Assembly (NCBI GenBank): GCA_002633025.1
Contig: NMRB01000740.1
Location: forward strand, 5,393-69,392
Source: Notospermus geniculatus
Taxonomy: Eukaryota; Nemertea; Pilidiophora; Heteronemertea; Lineidae
Length of the DNA stretch: 64,000 bases
Direction: 5' to 3'
Below, in pieces: positions 21,601 to 33,044 of this stretch (positions are counted from its first letter, which is position 1; the number at the start of each line of letters is the position of its first letter). The notes beneath the pieces are model-generated. The model saw only the letters and a program-made list of their open reading frames with translations. It was not told the origin of the DNA and ran no database searches. Both the position numbers and the translations under genes were made by a program.

Positions 21601-24600
21601 ATATATCTTGTAAACAATGGAATTTTCTACCTGAAAATCCAAGGCCTGGGAAGACACGCTATAATCTCTGGTTCATGAAAAGAAATACAGTGTGCTGGTA
21701 ATTTTATTTTTTCATACAACTGTTAGTTCTTTGTGTTTCAGCTTCCACTCTCACTGCTGCCACTTTACCAAGCACAAGGCATTCCATGTTAGACTATGCT
21801 CAAAGTACAACCAGTGAGTGCATCTCTTATTTAGCTGTTAAGGTCAACATTATTTTAAGATTCAGCAGAAAATCTCAGGGTCGCTGAAGAGTGGTTTGGG
21901 GTGTGAGTGAAGCTCACCAGATGGTTCAAAGATATTTTGACAAATGTGTGGCGGTCTAGGAAAACCCGTCAGATGTCGCTGAATGATCAAGAAGGGCTGT
22001 CAGATTGCCTGTGCATTGATCTGCTACTGTTTACTTGTGACGTAGTACATTTCAGCTATTCCAAGGCCATTTATTAACACTTTCCTCAAATGCGACATCC
22101 GGCAGGTTTTCCTAGACCGCCTCACGAATGCAAAATATTTTCTTCAGATCGCCTGAAAATGCATCTTTTATATTCCAGGTTGTGTTCAAGATTCAAGAAA
22201 AGAAGTTGAAGCAGCAACTGAAGTGCTCGTGGCTGCAGGTTGGTTTCTTTTCAATTGAGACAGTTTGATACAGTGAGTGACACAGGGCTCTCAACCTTCT
22301 GGAATTCTGAACTTAATTTGCACTTCCACGCAAATTTTGCCCAAGTCTGGGAAATATGGATGGCTGCAAAAAATCATTTTTGATTAACACCGAGAGGCTC
22401 GTTTTGTACCGCCTATTTACACCGAACCATATTCAGCTTACATATTTTCGTATACTTTCTAGAAAAGCAGTTTGATACAGAAGCACCAGCCAAAGGAAAA
22501 ACAACTAAGAAGAAATCGTTCAGTCGCCATGCGTCCTTTGATCTGATTATCCGAGCTGCTGAAGAAGAGAGAACCAAACTGTATTCATCACTGCCACCAA
22601 GTCCTGTTTCATCTCAGTCTGGTAAGTAACGTAGGGAGGGAGGTCAGGGGCAGATCCCAGGGTATTGGAGGTAGGGAGGGAGGTCAGGGGCAGATCCCAG
22701 GGTATTTGGAGGGGGGTCTGGTAAGTCAAGTAGGGAGGGAGGTCAGGGGGCAGATCCCGGGGTATTGGAGGGGGCACAAAAATCAAACTTCCTTTGATCA
22801 ATATGGTAGGGTTACAACATCCAGATTTTTAGAGGGCCACTGAAAATAGACTTTGTCTTCCCATACATTTCCTTTAAGTTATTTTTAGTGAGATTCATGC
22901 ATTTGCTTTTCTTTTTTCAGGTGATAGTCCTACAGAACGTCCCCTGACGACCAACCGACCCCCTCCAAAAGTTCACACAATTTTACCCCCAGCAGGTGGA
23001 AAGAAATCGACAACCTTCATCATCATTAAATCTGAGCAAGCTAAGAAGACACAGGCAAAGAACTCCAAAAACAGTGTGATATTTCAGATAACCAACCCTA
23101 ATGGCAACAAGGCAAAACAGCCTACGGTTATCCCTCTTACTAAAGACCAGATCAGTGATGTGTTGAAGTCATTGAATGTAACCACGCCTAAAGGTACTAT
23201 TGATTCAAAGTACGTTGATGCTGCCACCCAGTTCTCCCCACAACAAAGTACGATACTACCCGCCACCCTCAGCCAGCCAGTTAAGTGTATTACTATAGGT
23301 AAGCCAGTGGCTTCCTGTAGCCGTGTCCCAGCATCTGGTGATACTTGTAAGAGAAGTTTGGGAGAGGTGTATGAGGGTGGTAGCCCACTGGAGTTGTGTT
23401 CCAAGAAGGTCAGAGTCGAGGCAGAGACTGGACTAGAAGAAAAGGTCATCTGTGAGCCCGTGACGTCGCCTACAATTGTTGTCCAAAGTCCTGACGTTGA
23501 TGTCATTTCTGTGGGTGAAACAGTCGAGGAAGATTCTGCCTATGGTTTAGATGTGAGTGATAGTTCTGAGGTTGCTGCTGAAGATCTTACCAGCGGTAAC
23601 GATGATGAAAAATGGTCGTCTGATGTCGATTCACCAGTCATCGATGTTGCTACAACAGATCTTTCAGAATCTGTATCCAACACGGCTGATATCGTCGATG
23701 GGACAGACCTGAGGATATCTCCCGATATGACTGATAATTCCAATTCTCAAGATGCAGAAGTTGCTAGAATCAACATGCCTGTGTTGGAGAAAGCAAGATT
23801 ATTGAGTAAAAGTCGTCCTTCACCTCTCCGTGTTCTTCACCTCGAGCCCGAGTTTCGCGCATCGCCATCGATACAAAGTCTCCCGAGGTTACCAAGTGAA
23901 AGTCCATCCCCTCAGCTGCCTCACCGAGTCACTCGAGCAGAACTTGATCTTGCATCTCCTCTACTCGACCCGCAAAACATCAAACAAGAGAAGTCAGAAC
24001 CGCCCATGCATGTGCCATTCCTGCCGGAAATTGCTAACGTCAAGCAGGAAAAGCCAGAATTGTCCGTTTCAAATGAGTTCCAGACAATCCCTGTGATATC
24101 AGAAGAGAAACCGCGACTGGGAGCCATGGCGACCATCCCGGCCATTCCGAGGAGTCTCTACAACGACATCGTGATGCCACAGCCGTTAAGTCCTTCCAAC
24201 TTCACGATGAGCCCGAAGGAAAGTCGAAGTAACTCGGTGTTCAGTTTTGCTTCATCGACAGTGAATACCCCGGATCTTATGGTTCAGAAATCAGCGCAGG
24301 CTTGTGTGGGATCTCCCGTCGTGATAGAAGAATGTGGTACCATTATTCCATCCGGTTTAGCTCAAGTTGCACCGGTCGTGCCCATCATGGCCATGACCCC
24401 CAAGACTATCATGCCGTCATCAATCCAAGCACCGTATTCCACCCCAATCCAGAGCCTGGCACTCGCTAATTCAATGAATATGACGCTACATGGTAACATG
24501 ACCGGTGCGATCAGCCAAGGTCAGCATCTTGCCTTTACCCCTCTCACCGCCCTCGCGACCCCTCGTACCTTCTTCCACAGTACTCCAGGATCATTTCTAC

Positions 24601-24740
24601 CTGTAAACATCACTCCTTCTGAAAAGCTTTCTGAAGGAATATCGGCCACCCTTCCTCCCAGGGAAGGGTACTTGTTGCCCTTTAAGAAGGACTTCATTCC
24701 AGTCCGTAGGCTCACAATGCCCCCGCATTCTTCATCATGA
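18668..24740 (+). CDS. E2F7/8: Atypical E2F transcription factor (E2F7/E2F8 type)
   Basis: Coding exons 18668-19245, 19495-19574, 19703-19833, 20466-20667, 21015-21170, 21397-21534, 21742-21813, 22179-22238, 22463-22621 and 22921-24740 (TGA) join in phase to about 1,131 residues (human E2F7 911, E2F8 867). Two E2F DNA-binding domains are present: the first from [15 protein letters not shown] through [19 protein letters not shown] to KNRYAWHGK, the second from [20 protein letters not shown] through [14 protein letters not shown] to [11 protein letters not shown]. There is no DP-dimerisation, marked-box or Rb-binding region, as expected of this DP-independent repressor class. The last exon encodes a long Ser/Pro-rich tail with two psi-K-x-E motifs (IKQE, VKQE), candidate SUMO sites. 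The start ATG (context AAAATGT) follows an acceptor at 18651-18652, implying a noncoding first exon upstream. Confidence 0.95.
19495..19833 (+). other. E2F7/8 first DNA-binding domain, exons 3-4
   Basis: These two exons complete winged-helix domain 1 begun at the end of exon 2. Exon 3 carries the helix [20 protein letters not shown] and exon 4 the recognition helix [15 protein letters not shown] with the invariant RRxYDI core contacting the GCGC of E2F sites, then KNRYAWHGK. No key residue is altered. Confidence 0.93.
19919..20084. mobile_element. Palindromic MITE (AGAAGCCATCACCAGTTAGC ends)
   Basis: Inverted ends AGAAGCCATCACCAGTTAGC / GCTAACTGCTGGTGGCTTCT with further inner pairing (CTAGAATGTCACAAAATTTG vs AAATTTCGTGACATTCTTCG). 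It lies in E2F7/8 intron 4, directly against the next element. Confidence 0.75.
20086..20388. mobile_element. Palindromic MITE (AAGCCTAGCGTAGATC ends)
   Basis: Inverted ends AAGCCTAGCGTAGATC / GATCTACGCTAGGCTT enclose 270 bp rich in short repeats of the type CAGTTGCTGG, ACTGATCAGT and GCGACTAG. It follows the previous element with no spacer, so one probably inserted at the edge of the other. Confidence 0.75.
20690..20915 (-). mobile_element. tRNA-derived SINE, second family, minus strand
   Basis: Read on the minus strand, the A box (TGGTGTAGTGG, 20901-20891) and B box (GGTTCGAATCT, 20858-20848) have normal tRNA spacing and open with GGGGAGCCATGG. The 3' stem needed for a real tRNA is missing. 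The body runs on into E2F7/8 intron 5. Confidence 0.7.
21015..21534 (+). other. E2F7/8 second DNA-binding domain, exons 6-7
   Basis: Exons 21015-21170 and 21397-21534 encode winged-helix domain 2: [19 protein letters not shown], the [18 protein letters not shown] connector, then [20 protein letters not shown] and [19 protein letters not shown]. The RRLYDI core is intact. Tandem domains let E2F7/8 bind as if they were an E2F-DP dimer. Confidence 0.93.
21228..21330 (+). mobile_element. SINE body fragment in E2F7/8 intron 6
   Basis: GTGCCTTGTACC... GCAAGTAAAAGACCCCATCC AAGTGAGGAACATG matches the body of the SINE at 5705. Head and tail are missing. Confidence 0.65.
21948..22125. mobile_element. 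Palindromic MITE, family C, long copy
   Basis: Ends GGCGGTCTAGGAAAACCC / GGTTTTCCTAGACCGCC enclose the same interior as 35959-36148 (GGGCTGTCAGATTGCCTGTG, TGATCTGCTACTGTT, GACGTAGTACATTTCAGCTA). It lies in E2F7/8 intron 8. Confidence 0.8.
22626..22790 (+). repeat. Three-copy 50-60 bp tandem repeat in E2F7/8 intron 10
   Basis: GTAGGGAGGGAGGTCAGGGG CAGATCCCAGGGTATT-type units start near 22632, 22671 and 22731. The G-runs on the coding strand could form G-quadruplexes; that is only a possibility. Confidence 0.7.
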
Positions 24741-25932
24741 GTGTGGGGTAGAAAAACATAACCCTAGCTTGTTTGAATATAACTATTACTTGATTTGAAA
24801 TGTGAATTGCAGTGAAAATATTTTGTACAATGACAGAGTTGTCCAAGAAATATTTTTTCATCGATTTGTATAGAAATTTAAACACTCCTTGGAGTTCCAT
24901 GAATATTGTATATTTATATCTTTTATACACATGTACCGGATCTAACCACTTCAGTACCGAACTTTGCGTCATCATGACATCACAAATGCCATGGCTGCGT
25001 CACAACATCACAGACTGGAATACCAGTTTATGGTGCTGAGGTGGTTAATTGTCTAGTTTAAGTTGAGTTTGTTAAATAAGTATAGATGGTGATGACATTC
25101 CTGTACCTTCAGTACCAGTAATCGTAAAAGAGGTGACGGTTTCTGAAGCTTCCAGATTCCGGCAGTCATTGTGATGTCATAAAAGGGCTAAGTACTAGTA
25201 TAATAATACCGGTAATAATGTTATGTTTTCTCATGAAATTTGTGACCCATGGCAGCAAAATTAGTCAGAATGCGCACAGAAGGAGATCCAACATGCCCAA
25301 GGTGATTTGAACGAATTGCTGATTTCAGGATTGTCTGCGTATTGTGAAATTTGACTTTGTCCATTTCTGTAATTGTTCTCTGGTGTCATCGTGGGTCTTC
25401 TTAAGTTTCCGGCGCATTCTGACTCATTTTGCTGTCACGGGTCACATTTGTTGAACTAGCAGTTTTTGATGAACTTTTTTTCACAACATGTTGTTTTTGG
25501 CCACGTAATGTTATGTGAGAGATGTTCAAGTATTTGTATTACTTCTAGGATTATTGCAGCATTATATTTGTGTTAAGTTTGTCATGCTTCAGGCCACAGT
25601 TGGTCCTCATTTTGATTATTTCATGGCTTTATATTGAGTTTGTTCAGAGAAGATTGGGATTTGTTTCATTTCATTTTGGCTATGAGAAAGATGTCAACAT
25701 GTTGATGCCGAGTCTGGCACAGTTTGGATTATTATTGTGATATCACATACCGTTGGTACTTATCTTTGGAACAAGTTATACATGTAGAACTGGAAATTCC
25801 ATGTTCTCTTTTGAGTTTAAAACCTCTCCATTGGATGAAATTAATTTTGCTGTACCGTACTGGTACCCGATGATAAAATGAACAGACAAATTTGCACCCA
25901 ATTTATATGAACAGTGTGTTAACTAAAATAAA
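24741..25932 (+). other. Probable E2F7/8 3' UTR with poly(A) signal
   Basis: No long frame follows the stop codon; the DNA is AT-rich with several ATTT-type words. A good AATAAA signal lies at 25927-25932, which would make a UTR of about 1.2 kb containing the family B MITE at 25241-25446. The exact end cannot be fixed from sequence alone. Confidence 0.4.
25241..25446. mobile_element. Palindromic MITE, family B
   Basis: Ends TGTGACCCATGGCAGCAAAA / TTTTGCTGTCACGGGTCACA with the family B interior (GGATTGTCTGCGTATTGTGA, TGTTCTCTGGTGTCATC). If the poly(A) site at 25927 is used, it is transcribed within the E2F7/8 3' UTR and could form a long hairpin there. Confidence 0.75.
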
Positions 25933-28100
25933 ATGTTCTGCTCTTCATCCCAATGATGAAAATGAGTAGAAAAATATGTACCCAGTATATATTTGGCACA
26001 AGTTTGATTATATCATATGCATGAATATTATTTTGTATAAAAAAGTGAGGAAAAAAATTGAATTAAATTTGCAATATGTTTCCAGAGTACCGGTAATATA
26101 AAATTTGATATGCTAATATTTTTGGTATAGATTTAAAATTGTAGCGATAGTATTATAAGGCTTTTGCAATGTTTTTCTTCTGTGTGGAAAAGTGATTACT
26201 GAATGAGACACGTGGCAGTGGCCTCAGTGACTCCAGTCAACCCTTATGTGACCAGGAATTGGAATTTCTAATTTAGGCCGGGCTTTTTTATTGGTTGGTT
26301 CCCGGACCTGCAGTTATGAAAAATGGAAGAAATACTAAAAATAAAAGCACATTTTGGAGAGTTTTACATCAATCCAATGAGCCCACCCTTGGAATTTTGC
26401 GGGAGATGCGAATGCATGTTTCATTAGGGGAGGTTGAAACAGGTGTCACTTCGGAAGTACCCATCCTAAAACTATGGCGCAGTTAAATCCAAACTTGTTG
26501 CTGTACTTCCACTCCACCCTGTGAATTTGGTCCAGATTATTTGGTAACTATATTTGAATGTGCATTATGTTAGGCAAATTTAGCCACTGTAGAACATGCT
26601 TGCTAATGGGAAAATCTACCAATTCCAAAAGAATTCAGTCACATAAGGGTCAAAGGTAGTTTAGACGTATTGCTTTTAATTTATTCCGCACGCAATTATC
26701 GCTACTGCACTTGTTTTTGTATACGTAGTATGGTATTATCTAGGTTTGTAGTTTACAATAGAAATGTTCGAATAGGAACATGTTCTGAACGATGATTTTT
26801 CGAATGCCAGCTAAATGAGCTTGCGATGTTTGCACTTTCTCATCTGTCCGAGTCCAGCAGACAGCATTCTTTGTCCATTTTCTCACATCCTGTGGTGTTT
26901 ATTGAAAATTATTTCAAGAAATGTTGTTCTTATGAACCATTGTGAAGAATATTTCTTCAAATTTTTTTCAATCCGTTTCTGAGGCTTTGAGAGAACTTCA
27001 ATACTGTCTGCTAAAACCCGGGGGCAGATGAGTTAACTTTGATTCACCATATCGAGGTCCACGCTCTGTAGAGTGGTTGGCGTAGGCCTATTCATGGTGT
27101 TTGCTCATGTCAGCTTTACTGGTTTCATTTGATTCACCAAACCATAGCCATACTCATGATACTGTGTTTGTGTATGTCACGTGGCTGGTGTGATCATTAG
27201 ACAGTTTTTGCAATAGGGTTGGAATCATTTGAGGGCTTTGTGAAAACTAACTTCTGTATACATGATATAACTTGTAACAAAAGTTCATATCTAAACATCA
27301 TTTATTTTGCTAATACATGTAACAGGCTTCACAATACCGGTACACAGAATCTAGGTCCACACTGTCATTGTATTAGAATTGTTGAATGAAAATTCACAGT
27401 TTAAACTCACCTAGAGCATCGACTAATTCAGAAAAGTGANCTACACACACACTATCGGCCTTCACAATGGGCTGTATGCTGTTGAGTCGGATTTCAAAGC
27501 CGAAAGTTTAGCTTAAAGGTGACCTATTTCCATTACCCTACCAACAGAGTGACCAAAAATACTTGCCACGCCACAGCACAACAGGTATAACAGACAGTGG
27601 TAGGGGAACACTCACAGATGGGAACATTAAAAACTGTTACACCGGTCATGCCAACAAGGCAGGAGGAAAGCCCAGCGGCTTTACCGCCAGCAAAGGAAGC
27701 TAAGTTGACGCAGGCAAAGACTATGGATGAAAAGGGCTGAACATGTCGCCATTCACATCAAAAAAGGCCGTGATTTGCGCTGCTCATCATTATAAGGCTC
27801 ACAATTGAAATGCGGCATCATGAAGCCACAGATTTTCTGCCTTTCTATCTCACTTCGCCTTAATAGCCTTTTCTCATTTTGCCTTTCATGTTTTGCCTTT
27901 GTTTTCTCAATTCGCCTTCACCTTACTCATTGCCTTTATTCTATTGTGCCTTTGTCTTAACCACCCAATTCACCCTTTTATCTCATCTCGCCTCATCCTA
28001 AATCGCCTTCTGTGACCCGCTCTTGCGAAAACAAGTCGCATGTCACTCCTCAGTAGGTACCGTGAGCCTCAACGAACGAAGATGACACCAGGAGAGAATA
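25933..28100. other. AT-rich intergenic DNA, no gene seen
   Basis: Only short chance frames occur on either strand. A TTCGCCTT/TTTGCCTTT pyrimidine-rich stretch is at about 27830-28010, where CGCCTT-type words recur. A degraded family A/B MITE end is at 28011-28050. Confidence 0.5.
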
Positions 28101-28102
28101 TA

Positions 28103-28232
28103 GAGTTTTCGCAAAGCCCCCGCAACGCCAACGCGAATAGAACGTCCATGATCCTTTGTTCGGTGGCTCTCCTCGTGGCACCGAACAATGGGTTTGGCGT
28201 TCGCGTTGCGTTTCCGGGGCTTTGAGAAAACT
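28103..28232. mobile_element. 130-bp palindromic MITE
   Basis: Inverted ends AGTTTTCGCAAAGCCCC / GGGGCTTTGAGAAAACT with inner arms CAACGCCAACGCGAA / TTCGCGTTGCG. It was found once in the window. Confidence 0.65.
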
Positions 28233-28324
28233 CCCTAATAGAAGAAATAGGCCCTTATTCTATTAACTCTGATGTCTACCTTTTATAGCTATTGTTCGCA
28301 GGGCAGCATACAAAAGCTTAAAGT

Positions 28325-28460
28325 GTTGGCACACGGTAGGATTTTTTTGTACTAAGAGGTTTATGAAGGGTGATTTCGGTCATAGGCTACTGAATGTCTG
28401 CTGAAAGGCATTGTGAACACCCTTTTATTTTTAGTACAAGAAAAATCCTACGTGTACAAC
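28325..28460. mobile_element. 136-bp palindromic MITE
   Basis: Ends TTGGCACACGGTAGGATTTT and AAAAATCCTACGTGTACAA pair with few mismatches; the inner arms TTGTACTAAGAGG... / TTAGTACAAG also pair. Single copy here. Confidence 0.65.
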
Positions 28461-28709
28461 AGGCATTAGAGTTAAGGAGGCTTCCAGAATACCGCTCGAA
28501 GTAGATTCTTTCAGATTTCATAATAGACAGGCAGTAGGCCTATTGAAACTGACAGACATACGTCATTTTTGGTCTCAACCTGCCAAAGTAAGATCGACAT
28601 GCGCAAGGGCGTAGGCTGGTGTGAGCCTGGGGAGGTGCACATTTCTGTGACTCCTGCAGCTAGCGAAGACATGATCGAAGTTTCACAGTATGCTGAAGAG
28701 TAAATAATT

Positions 28710-29079
28710 TATACTTCGACGCACGACCATCGCCGGCGGCCGACGCGTGTTCTTGCGCTCGACGCCGACCCTGTCGTGCGATTTGGTCGGCGTCCGATCG
28801 CAAGGCTGTAATAACTTGAGTCATTTCATAACGGGTCGCCGTAGGAGCGGTCAGCCGCGCATATTGCTTATGCTAACAGATGGCAGCACAGTCTTAGCGG
28901 ACCAAATGTACAGGAAATCTATTATGATCGCTGCTCGCGATAATGACTGGGTCCGCTAGATGCATTGAATTGGGCCCTAGTGACACCTAGTGGTCAACTC
29001 GCTGACAGCTCCTATTCCGCGAAGTCGGCGTCCAGATTTGATCGGGCGTCGGACGCCGATGGTCTTGCGTCGTAGTATT
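28710..29079. mobile_element. 370-bp GC-rich palindromic element
   Basis: The left end TATACTTCGACGCACGACCA TCG pairs with the right end CGATGGTCTTGCGTCGTAGTA; inner CGCCGACC/GGTCGGCGTCCGATCG words pair as well. It is CpG-rich against an AT-rich background, so it stands out as inserted DNA. It lies 1.3 kb upstream of the possible exon at 30371. Confidence 0.6.
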
Positions 29080-29123
29080 CAACTAGGCTTTTAAGAAGGG
29101 TGTGCTCCGAAGGGGGGGGTCTG

Positions 29124-29148
29124 GGGTTCGGGTTAGGGTTAGGGTTAG
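29124..29148 (+). repeat. Short interstitial telomere-type repeat
   Basis: About three and a half units of GGGTTA (TTAGGG type), preceded by GGGTTC. TTAGGG is the telomere repeat of most deuterostomes and many other animals. Confidence 0.7.
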
Positions 29149-30370
29149 ATGTGATTTCATATTCAGCGCTCTTGCCTTTGCTTTGAACCAACCGTGGGGG
29201 GCGGGCGTAGTCTACACGTGCTTTGTAGTTACCGTAGGCCTAGAGTCGGTTCTATAACATCAATCACTATAATGCCGAAGTGCCGCCCCCAGTTCATTAC
29301 TATGTCAGAGCGCGGTTTCCCGCCTGCATTGATTGACCAGTGGCGCACAAGAGAAGGCTTGTTCAGTTTCTTGCGAATCATTTTGGTTCCATCAGTCACC
29401 GCTAGATGGCAGAGTGAACGAATTTTCTAGCGCGACTGTGGCACTGACGGATGGATGGATAGATGGATACCTGATGAACACGTGGAGTTTGCAGCAAGTG
29501 TCTTGAAGGTTTTTCTACCTGAGGAATTTAAAGGAAAGTGCTTGTATTCGAATATTTCTCATGACTTCTGGTTCATGTGTAGGAATTCGTGGACAGATAG
29601 GAACCGTCACATTTTTGTATCAAGTCAGATCTGCAATTGCAGGGACGCGGGACGGGTGCAGGTAGGTCATGTAGGTAGGATTTGGCCCCCGGAGGTCTGA
29701 GAGTCCTACGCAGATTCACTTCCACTTCTTCAGTTCACAGCTGCTTACGAAAAGTTTTCTACTCGGCCCGGCTCTAGCTTGGACGGATTAGCCTTTCACT
29801 CGAAGCGACAGTTTAGGCCTAGGGCCTACTTATAGGCCTATCATTAACAAAAAGGACTTCTGTGTGAGATTTACAACATGGACTGCCCTGCATGAGAGGA
29901 TAACATCGCTCAACTCGCTGAACTCCTGACGTAGACGTCAAAGTCTCTCAAATTTCCGTCCATGTTCGTTCGGTTTTTTGCGGGTTCAGATTTGCTCCTC
30001 GGCTACTAATTCAGAGGATCATAGCCTACAACTGTAGGCTTTAATCATTATAATAAGCTCAATTTACCTCAGGAATTAAAAAAAAAATTTCTTTCCGAAA
30101 GCTGAAATATACATGGGACACTTCAATTGGATTTAAATTTTCGTTGTCTGTAACATGTTTGGAGAAGGAATTCGATGGGATTTTGTCGATCTCTGTGATC
30201 ATCCTGTTTTTCGGAGAAACTTCGACAGAGGACATTTTTAGGTAGGCTTAGGCCTAGGACATTTTCATCACAGCTATGGATTAAGTAGGGGATTTATTGT
30301 GCAACATGTGGATTATACTCAAAATCCTTAGGACCTTGGATTAATTGCAGTGATATCTCAGGGTCACACA

Positions 30371-30445
30371 ATGGCAGCTAAAGGGAAGGGAAAAAGTCCA
30401 AAGCACATGCCTGCTGTTTGTTCCTCACTTGAAGAAACCGTTAAG
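30371..30445 (+). CDS. Possible first coding exon of an unidentified gene
   Basis: ATG in a good context (ACAATGG) opens 25 codons (MAAKGKGKSPKH..., ending SLEETVK) that stop at a consensus donor AAG|GTAGGG in phase 0. The upstream DNA has a CpG-enriched patch with GACGTAGACGTCAAAG (CRE half-sites) near 29930-29950 and several upstream ATGs. I do not recognise the protein, and no matching downstream exon is visible before the window ends, which would require an intron of more than 33 kb. In vertebrates E2F7/E2F8 are linked to NAV3/NAV2, genes with huge 5' introns; that this is such a gene is speculation. Confidence 0.3.
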
Positions 30446-32253
30446 GTAGGGGCTACTCTTTTTTTCATTATCAAAATTGTCTTTCAGTTTGATTTTGTTT
30501 CAGGGACTGTCTGATTTGTTGAAAAAAAAGCTGTTTCCTTATTTTATTCACAAGGTCTAAAATATCCAATCAATTATGAATTAGCAAAATGTTGAAGACA
30601 GGAGCCGGGTCAAGTGTCGAATATATCGGAAAACAGTTTACCTAATTTACCAAGCTGTTGGCAAAACACTCCAAAGTGATTATTGTGGTTTGTTCGTGTG
30701 CAAATTGATCTGCCTTTCAATTGCCTTTGCCTTTGATGAGTGGAATGTTGGATAGGAATATATATTTTCTTTATGATACATGTAGCTCTCATATCTCAGC
30801 CTAAATGAATGTTTCACAACTTGATATCCTCCGACAGCAGGGTTCTTCCACTCACAAAGTTTGAGCGCGAGATGAAGAGGAGAGAGACTAAAGCCCTGCT
30901 ATTGGAGGATACATCTTGAACAATGTTGAAGTCTGCCTGAAGACTTTCTTTATTTATTTACATGTTATGAAGAATTTTGTGGATGGCAGACTGGTACATA
31001 TGTAATTACCCAAGTGAAATTTGTCTGAGAAAGAAATTTGTCCTTTTGTTCTGTCGTATTGGTTTTTGCCTGGATGATGTGTCAGGAGACAGAAAATTTG
31101 TCTTCTGTGGAAATGATGTGGCTAATGCTTGTCTTTCAGTTAAATACCATGAAAAAAGGTCAGCTGCATGAGCATGCAGCAACAGACCAATTTTTTAAAT
31201 GCCGGTTTTGTATTGTGTGTTAGCAACAGGCAAAAATGACAGTGCACTAAAATGCGTTGTTCCGTACCCCACAGGCGGTAGTCTGTCACACTTAATTAAG
31301 GCCCATGGCTTCCCCAAATTTTACAATAGCTTTGCGCACCGACTTGGACGAACTAGCCGAAATGGACAAATGAAACAGTGTGAGAAGTCTGAGTGAAAAT
31401 GTTGCAGTGTTCAATATACAATTCAATTCCTTTATTCCTGATCTTGTCCTTTGGTGCAACTCTGCCGAACATTTGAAATTGACCATCATCATCTGCTCGG
31501 AGCACTACTTTTGATCCTATCTCTTTAGAGATAAAATAGCTTCCACTGAACAACGAAGAGTTTCATGGAAGAATGCAAAAGAAAGCAAAAAGTTGCATAT
31601 TGAAAATTTATTATCTGATTTTTTTCCGAGTTCCAGATCTCATCCAGCACTTCTGCACATTTCAAAGAGCAAATTGTGTAAAAACCTAGCAGCTTCCTCT
31701 CGATCATTGCCTTTCCTGTCGCAATCTGTTCCCATCAAATTAATTCCTTCCCTCGGTTACATTATCACATCAGAGACACCAAAAAGAAGACCCGTAAGCG
31801 AATCTAACCACTCTTCATGTCAGCGTTCTTAGGCGATGTCATGCACTCGAACATGCGCCAGAAAAAAAACATCCGCCGACCACATGTTGATATTGGAAAA
31901 TTTCCCCATTACAAACGCATGCTTCGTCTTTGATTATCCCTTGAATGAGTAATTTGATTTAATCAGTGCAATCAACTGTGTGCTGAGCACACTGTCATTT
32001 TATCATAGAGCGGATGCTCCTTCCTTTGTGGGGGCTCCAATTTGGCAGGCTTGATTTCCTTGGAATTGATGTTTGCTACATCAGATGATTTTCTCTCTGT
32101 TGTTGTGATTGGTGGCCCTCAGTGCTTGTGATTGGTACCAAGAGAAAGTTGAGCATCTGAAACCTTGCTTTCATCTTAAAGATGGCAAACTTGTTGTTTC
32201 TCGATTTAAGCATCATAATTAGTCACTACCGGCCATGATTGAGGGAGGTCATC

Positions 32254-32515
32254 TGTGACCCGCTCTAGCAAAAGCAGGCACTTGTCGCAGCGGAGGAAAG
32301 GGTTAACGGCCTTACAACGAAAAAGCTGAAATGTACGTCTCTGCAGCAGGTTGACAACAGTAGTGGACAGCATACGACTACGTTTATCTATTGTTTGGAT
32401 ATACCCACACAAGAGATAAACGTCGCCGTAGGGCCTAACCGGGCGCTTCCAAACCTCACGGTTGTAAACTGATGACCATGATCACTTGCAACAAGCGCCT
32501 GCTTTTGCTGCACAT
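32254..32515. mobile_element. Family A MITE with an internal secondary insertion
   Basis: Ends TGTGACCCGCTCTAGCAAAA and GCAACAAGCGCCTGCTTTTG mark a family A copy in reverse interior order. Its middle is broken at about 32368-32432 by a small palindrome (CGACTACGTTTATCT ... AGATAAACGTCGCCGTAG). Confidence 0.7.
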
Positions 32516-33044
32516 CTGCATCGTTGCAGCGCTGGCCAGAACAGCATTCACTATCACGAAAGGGAAAGTCTGTTTCATCAAAACACAGCTGTTCAGAGGG
32601 AAGTCTTTCAAACTAGAAAAAAATCTCTTGCTTTCTAATACCTCTGTATTCCCAGCTTGCACCCTCTCCAGGTCCATCTTTCTTCAAGGCCATTCGTATG
32701 TCATCATGTCCACAGCCGTGTTGTCAGAAATCATTAAACTGCCAGATTCTCCGCTCTCTTGTGGAGCAGAGACTTGTCCTTGATTGAGTAACTTAATTTG
32801 TCCCATTATCTTTGCGCTTCCATTTTACAACTAATTCAATAGAACAAATTTGTGGTTTTTAATTAGGCCTGCAAGGATTTTTTTCAGGAAGTTAAACGGT
32901 ACGATTACTCAACTGCATTTATTCAAGGGTAAAAATTAGAGGCTAAATTTTTAACCCTCCCCATTTCTGTACACATCCTCTCACAGTGTTTGCATACACC
33001 TGCAGCTGAAGTCTACTCCCTCGACCACTGCACACAAAAATTGG

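Noticed and set aside
23084-23506. 140-codon minus-strand frame
   Set aside because: It lies antisense to the E2F7/8 last exon and is a shadow of that coding sequence.
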